A stretch of DNA of 64,000 nucleotides from Calliopum simillimum (Eukaryota > Arthropoda > Insecta > Diptera > Lauxaniidae). Below the pieces are notes generated by a model that made no database searches, was not told the DNA's origin, and saw only the letters and a program-made list of their open reading frames with translations. Below, piece after piece: positions 34,403 to 45,073 of the stretch; within the stretch, counting starts at the first letter, position 1; every line of letters starts with the position of its first letter. Both the position numbers and the translations under genes were made by a program. The stretch is taken from the NCBI GenBank assembly GCA_951812925.1, contig OX638370.1:31925948-31989947 (forward strand), written 5' to 3'.

Positions 34403-34783
34403 GCCGTGTTTTTTTTGACGCGTATATACAATTGTGGATACCTTCAAATTGCGATAACTCATGAACAGTAAGTCACACAATAGAACTCTAAGAAACTTTT
34501 TTATGGAGAATCACGTTTTCTTTCATTTTATATTTAAAAAAATTTATTTTTAAGGAGGTATTTTATAAAAACTGGTTAGCGCCGATAAATAGCAAAAAAT
34601 CACTTTTTTTTAAATAACTTCTAAATAATTATTTTTTTTTACAAAAGATTAAAGTTATTTGTAGAACATGTGGTTCTCCTTGAAAAAGACCCTTAGACTT
34701 TTTATCGTACGACTCACCGTTCATAAGTAATCGCAATTTGAAGGTATCCACAATTGTATATACGCGTAAAAAAAAAACACGGC
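34403..34783. repeat. MITE with ~75-bp inverted ends and TA duplication
   Basis: Ends GCCGTGTTTTTTTTGACGCG / complement, with the arms continuing through ATACAATTGTGGATACC and TTCAAATTGCGAT. Flanked by TA on both sides (34401-34402, 34784-34785). 381 bp, non-coding; consistent with a Tc1/mariner-derived MITE. Confidence 0.7.
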
Positions 34784-35544
34784 TATTTTTAACATTGGGT
34801 AGTAAATATAATTCAATTAAAAAAAATTTCATAGTCAATTTTGCAATTCTGCTCTGATTTTCGAGATATTCCAAGCATGTATCTAACATATATATTTCTA
34901 AAAGTATAAGGTTATGCTTTAAAAATTATCAATTTATCACTACACTTGCAAAAGCTTAAGCTATTTAAAATTAGCTTATGAACTACATGTGAATCGGCAA
35001 ATGCTAAAAGGGTGGAAGTCAATACCAGTAATCTGTCGAGAAACTGAAAAAAACTATCCTAATGGTCCACAAAAACTAATTTTTTATTTATTTTTCATTC
35101 TCTTGTGGGAGTCATTAGCGTTGCAACATAGCTGACTTCCGCCCCTTTGCTTGCAGGATTAAGTTCCTGGGGGAAGTGAAAAAGTTGAACAAGTCCTTCA
35201 TATATTAGTTGTAAGACATTTTTTAGGTAAATAGACTACTTGATGTACTTTTAAGTACAGTAGTAAAATTACAAGATAGGAAGTTACATTTTGTTTTTTC
35301 TGGAGAACTGCAGGTGGTTCCAAGCTGAAACTTAGAGGATTTATAGACCACACTTAAAGCTGCTTTTTGTTTAAAAAATTAAAAATGAATTATTTCCAAA
35401 AAAGTAATCTCAAAAATTATTTTAAGTGTAATTTGGAAAAACATTTTTTTTTTGTGTAAATTTTTGGCTTATATATAATTTACTTTTAAAGAAATCGTTT
35501 GACATCTTCCTTCATGTTGTATTAGTGACATTCAACTAACATAG

Positions 35545-35780
35545 GTCATCGACCATAGATTCAGAACCATAGACCATAAAGGACAGACCATATGCATAAC
35601 ATGGACCTTATACTATAAAAGACAGATCAGCAACGGTATATTATAGACCATAGACCATATATTATGGACACTAGACTATAAAGGACACATCATAATCAAT
35701 TTATTATGGACCATATATCAGAAAAGACCATAAATTATGGACCATAGACCATAAAAGGCAGATCATAGACCATATCGTCG
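35545..35780 (+). repeat. Degenerate simple array of 'gaccata' units
   Basis: Repeated agaccataaaggacaga, tatggaccatagaccata and similar phrases over ~235 bp. Variable units, no fixed period. Confidence 0.75.
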
Positions 35781-38682
35781 CTCTTACGCCAGATTCACGA
35801 AAGTGCAAGTTTTTCAGTTTTGCACTAATGTGGTTTTCTTGTACAAAATAGTTCAATAAAGTTATGACAGAAGTATGAAAGCTATCCAGCCTGTTCCGTA
35901 ATTCGTGTAATTTCAATGTGGATGTGAAGCCTATTCAACGACTGTTTAAGACGTTTAACTTTTCACAGTAGAAATGCAAACTTTTTCGCTGTTAGTTAAA
36001 AAATGCACACAAGTAAACAAGATTTATGATTCAAAATGCTTTTTATTAAATTTATTAACTTTAATTGAGTTTCACGTTAACAACGGCTGCTGCAATGCAA
36101 TTGAAATTATAACTGCTTGCAATTATGTCTGTCAAAATAATGTATTAGGCGAGATGTCCAATTATGGGGTTTTCTCTGATTTGAGGGAATTTTAGAAAGT
36201 TTTTTTTTCATGCTCAGTGCATTTTATTGGTTTAATTAGATTTTCTATTGCAATTTAAGAAATAAAATCAGTTGGCATCTTGTTTTCGAACTATTCTTAC
36301 TAACACCATGATATAATGAAATGTCAAATAATTCACACAAACACTGACTTCGAAAATGCCAATTTGCCGACTTTTTACTTGTCATCGGAAAAAATATTTT
36401 TTAGTGTTTTATTTCAGCAGTATTAACAATATTACATTTGCAATAAAAATAAGAATTTCTAGCTAAAAAAGGGAAAAACTCTGGAGCTTATACGTGTGTA
36501 TTTTTTTTTTCAATTTGATCGATAAAACAGCTTTAAAAAAGCAAAATTAGTTGAAAAGTCGTAGCATAATGCCGACTTTTCAAAAAAGTTTTGCATTCCA
36601 CTTTATACCCACTTTCACGTAAAAGTAGAATTGGAAACAGGGCGGTTGGTTAAGTAGTAAATGCAAAGCTTATAACACGAAAAAGAAAAATTTACATATA
36701 ATTTTAATATTTAAAAATTTTCAAATAGCAATTTCTCAAATTCAATAATTTTCGCATTCGTGAATCTTAACTTAAAAAAATTAAAAACATTTTATGAAAC
36801 GTATATAGAAAATATGTCTTTTTTGAGTCTTTTGTATAAAATGTTCAATATCTAATATCTCGAAAAGCAGAGCTCAAACGGTAAAATGGTCATCATCAAT
36901 TAATTCAGTAAAGTCGAAATTATATTTAACACTATAGCTAAAAAAATACATACCTTTTGATTCGAGCACTACATAATTTTCAAAAGAGAAGAAAATTTTT
37001 CAACTGCTGGTCAAATTTTCTGCAAAACTTAAAATTTCTATCAACTAGTCTTAAGTATTTTTTTAAGCTTAAAAATATGCAATGAATTATTATACAGTGT
37101 ATGCATCGGTTTTGTACAGTACGAGTTTTTTTTATTTTTGAACAGAAAAAGGTACAGTTTGTTTTGAAAGTATGTTTTGCATTTTTAAATTTTGAATTTT
37201 GTTTTTAAGATTGTCAATTGGTTTTTAGTATTATGTTCTAAAAAGTATTTTTACATATTTTTAATTTTTGTTTTTTTTTTCACGTTTTGCTTATGCTACT
37301 AACATTGAAAAACGAAATTGTTGCTTAGGTGTTGTTTTGTTATGTTTAAATAAGTTTTATCCATTTTTATTTCGTCTACAGCTAGATAGCGTTGGTTGTA
37401 AGATTACATGCTGAAAAAAATCGTCAGAGGAGTTGTTGCTCTTAGAGTTGGGTAAAATTTTTTACCAAATTTTGTAACTTTCAACATACGCTTGCTAGCT
37501 GCTTGCAAAAATTTCCAATTTTCTTTTTTTTTCTTTTTTTTGCTAGACTTTGAAAGTGTTTTTTTTCTTTCTTCATCAATTTTCTATTTTGTTAATTTCA
37601 TGTTTTTTTTTTATTTATTATATTTTGCTATTAAATGCATTCCTAAGCCTTCTTTCTAAGTAATTTACTTTTTGTTGAGGCTAAATATTAAAACTCTTAC
37701 GCAATAATGGTACATAGAGACTCTGTTTGCTTTAATAGTTAGTATTTTTTAGCTTTTAAAATTTAATTTGATTTCAATTTTGATACATCATAAATTAAAA
37801 GACATCAATTTTTGATGCACTATCATAAAATTAAATAATGCGCCTATTTATATATTAAGACTACTGTAAATTTGATGTTTAAAAAAATTTTTAAAAATAA
37901 AAGTTTTGCCAAAATTAATGTTTGTTCATTCTCGTTATACAGCTAAAACAGAATAAAATCAAATGCGCCTAAAAATGTGCAACACGTCATTCAATATATT
38001 TTGGTTCTGTTATTGATTATATTTTTGCTTGAGCAGCATTGCATATTTTTGAGCGCTGTGTTTTTACAAAATCTTTCTGTTGTGAAGCGCCAATGCAAAA
38101 ATTATAATTTGTCAATGTGATCTATTGCCTCATGCTTATTATTTTGATGATTGTTGATGAAATTTTTGTGTCAAATTAAGTTTTTTTTTTAAGATAAACT
38201 ACAACTAAAAGCTGTCTAAATGTTTTACTCACTGTAATTATAATTATTTTTATTTTCATTTTGCATTTTTTAACTGAAACGTACTTTTTTACTTTTTTTA
38301 AAACTTGTTTTTGTAATATTTTCATATATATAAACGTTTTTATCGATTGTTCAATGTAGGGGCAAACATAACAATCGAGTTACGTTTATTTTTATCTTAT
38401 TATACTTGAACTGGAAATTTTATAATTTTAATTTTTATTTTTTATTAAAGAAGCTGATTTAACTTCAAACTATTATTATTACTGTCATAAATTTGCTTTC
38501 TTTAAAACATAATCATGAACCCTTTTTGCTATAAATTATAAAAATTTGTTTGTTTTTAGCTTGCAATTTATTTATTTATTTATTTTTTTTTAATTTTTGT
38601 AGAAGCCTTAAAAGCATTATTGAAAAAATTGAGCTGTGACAATGATTCAATAATTTAACCCATACGCGCCAGTAAAACCTAT
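35781..38682. other. AT-rich, no gene seen
   Basis: No frame with recognisable content. A possible inverted pair lies at 35890 (CCTGTTCCGTAATTCGTG) and 36610-36645 (CACGTAAAAGTAGAATTGG..ACAGGG), which might bound a decayed TIR element. Confidence 0.35.
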
Positions 38683-38832
38683 ATATGAGTCGTTAAATAT
38701 CAAAACTGCCTAAGTTCCTCTCTGATATGTAGGCAAAACAAAATAAATTTCAATAATTTGATTTTAATCTATTTTATTTTGCCTCCATATCAGAGAGGGA
38801 CTTAGGCAGTTTTGATATTAAACGACACATAT
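38683..38832. repeat. Long near-perfect hairpin (150 bp)
   Basis: Arms 38683-~38748 and ~38765-38832 are inverted copies (CAAAACTGCCTAAGT..CCTCTCTGATATG against CATATCAGAGAGG..ACTTAGGCAGTTTTG), with few mismatches and a ~15-20 nt loop. Most likely a MITE. If transcribed it would fold into a very stable RNA hairpin. Confidence 0.8.
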
Positions 38833-40842
38833 TTAATAAACATTATTTTTAAAACCATTTAGTTACATAAGAATTGAAGATGTAACCAATATTGCCTAAA
38901 AGTATGCAATATAAAGCTATCGAAGTTCTCACCGTCTGTCAACAAAATTATTTGTGAAAATAGTTTGTGTTTTTATTGCATACTTTGAGGCAGTCATTGT
39001 GGCCCTTAGACGTTTGTTAAAATATTATATTTTTCATGTATGCGGCAAAATTTTAAATATAATAAATATTTGTAAAATGTATAAGCACATTTGTATACAA
39101 ATATATATTATATAATATATTTAATTTTTTATATCAATGTCACTTTGTAAAGTAATAAGAATATTCTGGTGTTTATTTCATGGTTCTATATGATTTTGCT
39201 TGATAAATGCATACAATGTAATACTCTGAATATTTCCTTTCCCTATTTGTTGTTTGTATTTAAGTTTTTAATATAGATTTTTTGCAGAAATGTAGAAAGG
39301 TGGGTTGAGTTTTTATATATTTTTTAAAGACAGTGAGTTTTGAAGACCGATTTTTTCTAAAAACTTTAGAAAATAATCAAAAAGCAAAATTATCAAAAAA
39401 CTTATATTAGCCAATGTCAAGATTTAAGTAAAATATGAAATCTACTTTTATTTCTAACGACAGGGATACTTTTTGCTTAAATCAAAAGAAAGTTTTCTAT
39501 ATGTTTAAAATTAAAAGCAAAATTATTTTGAAATCTCTGAAAAAAGTTTTTAAAAACTGTTCCTGTTATTTTTGTTATTAAATCGTTGGATAAACTTTAA
39601 AAATTCTTTAAAAATTTTAAGCTTTATTAAACCTTCTCAAAATCTTAAGATATAAAAAGAAAAAAAAAAAAAAAACCCGTAAAGAAAAAGAAAAATTTTA
39701 TTTTTTTTAAGAAGATTTATTGCTTAATGTAAAATGGAATCTCTTAATTAAGTAATTTTAACGAATATTAATGATAATAACTAAAGTCATTTAAATGGCC
39801 CACTTAGCCGTACTTACATAAATGTACATATATTGCTTAATACATTTCAATTGAGAAATATGTACAACAAAAATTAATTGATGTCCTTTTTGTTTTTTTA
39901 AGAATCACAATGAGTTGAAGTTTTATTAATAAAATAGATGCCTAGAAATATGCAGCGTTATTTAATGGTACTTACACTAAACATTTTAGATTTAAAGTGG
40001 TAAACTTTTTGTAAGCTTCTATTGCATACTTTTAGGCTTCGTTTATTAAATGAATTTACTTTACCAGTGCACTTAAATCTTTAAAAAAACACGTTTTTTA
40101 TACGAAGTATTAAATCCATATAATAGCTTCAAACAAATTAGAGTCAAAATATTGTAGCATATCCTAGGACATGAAAATTAGCGACAACTTTCAAACAAGT
40201 CGCATCGATAATGCTTCTTTTATGAGAGCAAATAGAGGTTTAAGTCATGTGTTGTGTTAAGTTTTGAGTATTTCTGTGTGAAATTATAATATTTCCATGG
40301 ACTGTCTAAAGAAACGTACATTTTGAAAAGCATTCCAATTTGTTTACAACAATTTGTTTGGCAATTATTTGTGTCATGGATTAGTTTTAATACATACATA
40401 AAAACTTTAAAAAACTTTTAAAAGTAAGCTTGTTGTGAATGCCTTAAATCATACTAAAGAATTCTATTCTTCAAAAAAAGCTTGTTTTATGTGTTTGGCT
40501 TCCATGATATTTCTATAAATAACATTAAAACTCACCTTAATATAGATTGTAAATTTATAGGCTATCCTTCGTTAAGATATCGTATTCTTAAAGCCTATTT
40601 ATTCTGATAAGTTAATTGGTAAAGTTTAACAAGTCAAAAAAATTTTAATACAGCATATTTTCATGGCAATTATTTTTGTATGAAAATCTAAAAATGCCAT
40701 GTTTAACAAAAAAAGTATATAAAAAAATTTACATAAAAATATACTTTATTTAATTCAACTTACTACGTTTCCATCGAAAATAAAGCTGTGACGAGATTTA
40801 TAAATCTAGTCGTTAAATTCTTCCCATTTCTATCGGCCGAAA
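38833..40842. other. AT-rich, no gene seen
   Basis: No supported coding or RNA feature. Confidence 0.4.
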
Positions 40843-41262
40843 AGATTTATTTTTGACAGTAAGTGTCATAGGCGGGAAAATAAAAGTTATTGTTCCTCTT
40901 CTTTTTAGCAATTATCTTCCACTTGTTTTTTTAATGACATGTAAAGGGTACCACTTGGTCTAAAATGGCCAAAATCGGTAGCCCTGTTGAGATTTATGGT
41001 AGTAGTTAATCACCTCATAAATCTCCAGCAGAAACAATGTATTACAAAATGTGTATTATCGGCCAATAAAGATTTATTTTTGATAGTACAAAATGTCATA
41101 AGAGGGAATATAAAAGTTGTTTTTCTTCTTCTTCTTAGTAATTATCTTCCACTTGTTTTTTTTTAATGACATTTAAGGGGTGCCACTTGATCGAAAATAG
41201 TTGAGGTTTATAGTAGTAGTTAATCACCTCATAAATCTCCAGTGGAAACGTTGTATTAACAT
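40843..41262 (+). repeat. Tandem duplication, ~210-bp unit, two copies
   Basis: The units start near cggccgaaaagatttatttt (40843) and cggccaataaagatttattt (~41061). Both contain attatcttccacttgttttt and gtagttaatcacctcataaa in the same order. Roughly 85-90 percent alike by eye. Non-coding. Confidence 0.7.
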
Positions 41263-41538
41263 GATAAAATTATTTAGTTAACTCGCCTACTACATTTATC
41301 CTGTTTTGCCAAACGTCATTTACAATGAATTGCGATATAATTTTTGTGAAAAAATTTAGTATACTTTCAGGGGCTAGTTATTACCTACTGTTTGATCTTA
41401 ATGACAATTACCCATTAATATAAAAAGCTCCTAAAATTAAGTGACATATTTTTCACAAAAAATTCTAATTCATAATGCATATTTTTAGTCTATGGCAAAA
41501 AAACATATATGTTTTTTAAAAATTTTGTAGATTATACA

Positions 41539-41760
41539 AAAACTGTTTAATTTGGCTACAGGTCGTGGTTTTTATTTAAAAATATTTCCAGTGTTTCGAA
41601 AAAGAACCTTCCACATCTTCAGGGGGTGAGTTCAGTTCAAGTTTAGTTTTTATACACTTCGAATTCACCCCATGAAGATGAGGAAGGATCTTCCTCGAAA
41701 CACTGGGAATAATTTTTAAATAAAAACCACGACCTGTAGCCAAACTACTTAAACAGTTTT
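41539..41760. repeat. Hairpin MITE (222 bp)
   Basis: Ends AAAACTGTTT / AAACAGTTTT. The arms carry GGCTACAGGTCGTGGTTTT, CCAGTGTTTCGA and ACATCTTCAGGGGGTGA and their complements, with a short loop near 41,650. Confidence 0.75.
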
Positions 41761-42498
41761 CTAATTTGTATTAAAAAAAAGGTCGAATAAATTTCTTAAA
41801 ATATATTGATTATAATTATTTAAAATATAAAAATTATATATGAAGGCATGAGATTTTTGTCGATAACTTCATTGGAGTTTATTTTGCCTTTTAGATAATT
41901 TACGCGATTTTTAATTATCATTACAAATGAATGTGGGAAGGAGTTTTTTGATTTGTTTATTAACATTTTTTTATAAATATTTATTTTATTACTTTAAACA
42001 GCATTTAAATTATGAGTAAAAATGACACTCCTCTTCTTTCACAAAAACAAAGAAAAAAAAAATAAAAAAAAAAAAAATTTCCAACTAAATTAAAATTTAT
42101 TGCTAAAATTCCTTAAAAGTAAAAAAATTTTTAAGGACACATTTTAAGAAATTAAACTACAGAATATGTAACTATAAAATTTAACTAAAATATTGCTTGT
42201 TTGCACTATAAAATATATAAAAAAAAAAGATTTTAACTAAAAAAATCAAACTAAATTATTCTTAAACTTTTCACAAAAGTTGTCTTTTTATTTTGCTTTT
42301 ACTCTTAAGCTCTGCTTCAAGCCAACACCACCGCTGTAATAGGGTTTCCAACTCTTTAAAAGTTTTGCTGTTGCAACTTTGCTATTGTTGTTCATTTGTT
42401 CAATACATAAGTTCTCAAAGTGTCAAGTCTGGTCTTATGTCAAAACTGACCATGCAAAAGTCCTTTATATGCAGACGATGACGGCAACACTAAAAAAT
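41761..42498 (-). other. 3' flank / probable 3' UTR of the protein kinase C gene
   Basis: Directly downstream of the PKC stop on the minus strand. AT-rich; nothing else recognised. The end of the transcript cannot be placed from sequence. Confidence 0.35.
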
Positions 42499-42651
42499 TT
42501 AAACGCACGCAACGTAATCCGGATTCATGTAAGAAAAGCCAACGAACTCGGTCTGATCCAGATTCATCATGAAAACTTTATCTGTTGGCGTTAAGTCTGT
42601 TTTCTCTGACGTGAATTGCTTATCAAAGTTTGAAACATCCTTGCGATGTTT
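42499..42651 (-). CDS. Pkc53E: Conventional protein kinase C, last coding exon (C-terminal tail)
   Basis: 51 codons including the stop: KHRKDVSNFDKQFTSEKTDL, then TPTDKVFMMN, then LDQTEFVGFSYMNPDYV and a final ACV. It carries the turn-motif site (LTPTDK) and the hydrophobic motif (FVGFSY) phosphorylated in maturing AGC kinases. The acceptor (cactatag, AG at 42653-42652) joins in phase 0 to the exon ending at 42883. The stop TAA is at 42501-42499. This exon defines the 3' end of the gene in the window. Identification as Pkc53E rather than the eye PKC inaC rests on remembered similarity, not an alignment. Confidence 0.8.
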   Translation of the reverse strand, partial: KHRKDVSNFDKQFTSEKTDLTPTDKVFMMNLDQTEFVGFSYMNPDYVACV

Positions 42652-42882
42652 CTATAGTGTTGAAATAGAGGGAGAAAGGGCGAGATAGAGAAAGAAATAG
42701 TGAGAAAATATATTAAAAAAAAATCAATGTTGTTTAGAAATACATAGTTAATGATTCTTATGCTACTAAGCGCACTCTATTCATTAGCTTTAACATGAAT
42801 AATTAAAATGTTTTTAATGGAATTTTCAATTTGTTTTTAATCAAAATTTACTTTCTTCTTCTGTTATTGAGGTTGAACTTAC

Positions 42883-43023
42883 AATTTTTGGCTTAAAAGG
42901 TGGTTGTACTTCACGATTTTCTATTTTCTCCCAATCGATACGCCGAAAGAAGGGATGTAAACGTACATCTTCTTCACCGGTAGGACCACAACCAAGACGT
43001 TTATTAGGTTGTTTGGTAAGGAA
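42883..43023 (-). CDS. Pkc53E: Conventional protein kinase C, penultimate exon (kinase C-lobe end)
   Basis: 47 codons from [13 protein letters not shown] to PPFKPKI, containing the end of the kinase C-lobe ([18 protein letters not shown]) and the start of the AGC tail (PPFKPK). Acceptor ttcctttcag and donor GTAAGT (42882-42877), both phase 0. The sequence is essentially uninterrupted PKC, with no stop or frameshift. Confidence 0.88.
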
Positions 43024-43520
43024 CTGAAAGGAAATTGGAAATAGAGACATGTAGTTATTTTAATTTGAATTTTATAATGTTTAAAATGAGTGTATAAAAG
43101 TTATTCAAGATAATTTGTGTTTAAGTTCTTTCCCAGACATTAATGTGAAAACATTTTTTTCTCAAAACAATACTTAAATAATAAGGGTTTCTTTTAAGTA
43201 ATCAAAGTAAGGGACCTTTTCCAGTGTTTTTTTTTTTTTTTTTTTTCGTTAACTTTTTCATTGGACAATCACAAAGCTTCTCTGCCGCGTTCGTGCATTA
43301 GCCTCTGACCGCAACGCTCCAAACTTCTTCGATCCATGTGCTTGTTTTTCTAGTGGCGATTTCTCCTATGGTCTAAACATTTTTAGCTTTCGACCTTTGA
43401 AACAAAAGAAAATCCAAACTCAAACTTAGCTTACTGCAGATCTAGTGACCTTCGATGTTTACTGATCCAACTTAGGCCTCTACACAGTCTATCTGTAGCG
43501 ATAATATCTGGCTGCACATT

Positions 43521-45065
43521 AGAGGTGTTTTAAGAATGTATGGAGATCCTTAGTAACAACATTTTGATACTTGACACCCCTCAATTTTGTGAGGTTGGAA
43601 AAAAAAATGAGATTGCAAAAAAAATTTTGGGGGTGGGGTGAGGCTAAAGGTTGGCGCATCGAGGTCAAAGGTGCGAGAAAAAGAGAAAAAATTTGCATAC
43701 AGCCTTACAAATGCTCAGGGGTCACCTCTAGAGGGGTCAAATGTATGATCGACCCACATTATTTTTCCCCCACCAAAATTTTTACCAAGCATACTTACCC
43801 CTATCTCTAACTCCTAAGGGGGTTCCCATACAAAATTGACATTTTTAGGAAATCGACCCCCACCACTCCCTGGGTCTAATGTATGACTGGTCCCTAGTAT
43901 TTTTTTCTCCCCAACATTTTTTCCTAACATACTTACCCTCTATCTCTGACTCTTTAGGGGACTCCCATACGAAATAGATGTCATGGACATGAAAAATATG
44001 GAAAGGAAATCGTCAAATAGGCCCATAACTGCCCAGAAGTCACTCCTAGAGGAGTCAAATATAAGACCGACCCCCATTAGCCCCCTCCAAAGTGTTTTCT
44101 CAGCATACCTACCCCCTATTTCTAATCCTTAAGGGGGCTCCCATACAAAGTTACTGTTTTTGTATAAAATGCCCCAACTGCCCTAACTGGCCCACGGGTA
44201 CCCATAGAAGGGTTAAATGTATGACCGACCCCCATTATTTTTTCGCGACCTATATTTTTCCGCCACATACTTACCCCCTATTTTCAACCCTGAAAGGGGC
44301 TGCCATACAATTTTTTTTTTTTATAAATTTTCCTAGAAATTATGGGGGTCGGTCATACATTTGACCCTTCTAGGGGTACCCATGGTCCAGTTATGGTCCA
44401 GTTAGGGCAGTCGGGGCAGTTTTTAAAAAACCGTAACTTTGTATGGGAGCCCCCTTAAGGATTGGAAATAGGGGGGAAGGTAAGCTGTGAAACTTTGGAG
44501 GGGGGATAATGGTGGTCGGCCATATATATGACTCCTCTAGGAGAGACTCCTAGGCAGTTATGGGCCTATTTGACGATTTCCTTTCCATATTTTTTATGTC
44601 TATGACGTCAGTTTTGTATGGGAGCCCCCTAAAGAGCTAAAGTTAGAGGGTAAGCATAGTGGGAAAAAATGTTACGGAGAAAAAAATATTAGGGGCCGGT
44701 CATACATTTGACCCTTCTAGGGGCACCCTGGGAGTGGTAGGGGTCGATTTCCCAAAAAATTTCAATTTTGTATAGTAGACCCCTTAGGGGTTAGAGATAA
44801 GGGGTGGGTATGTTTGGTAAAAATGTTGGGGGAGAAAAAAAAATGTGGGTCGGTCATACATTTGAACCCTCTAGAGGTGGCCCCTCTTGTAGGGCTGTAA
44901 GTAAATTGTTTCTCCTTTTCTCTCATCTTTGACCTCGATGCGCCAACCCTTACCCTCACCCCACCCCCAAAATTTTTTTTGCAAACTAATTTTTTTTTCC
45001 AACCTCACGAAATTGAGGGGTGTCAAGTATCAAAATCCAAAATTCGTGCACTAAAACACCTCTAC
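43521..45065. mobile_element. Foldback-type element (1545 bp) with 8-bp duplication, inside a LINE
   Basis: Left end AGAGGTGTTTTAAGAATG, right end the near complement (TAAAACACCTCTAC), flanked by TGCACATT on both sides (43513-43520 and 45066-45073). The arms are inverted copies across almost the full length: ATACTTGACACCCCTCAATT and TTGGCGCATCGAGGTCAAAG are both found inverted near 44,930-45,035. The centre is at ~44,320. G/C-rich runs (CCCCCATTATT, GGGGGTC) recur. Possibly hAT by duplication length. No transposase. Confidence 0.75.
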
Positions 45066-45073
45066 TGCACATT

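Noticed and set aside
35540..35780. CRISPR-like array
   Set aside because: The repeats are irregular in length with no unique spacers, and the genome is that of an animal.
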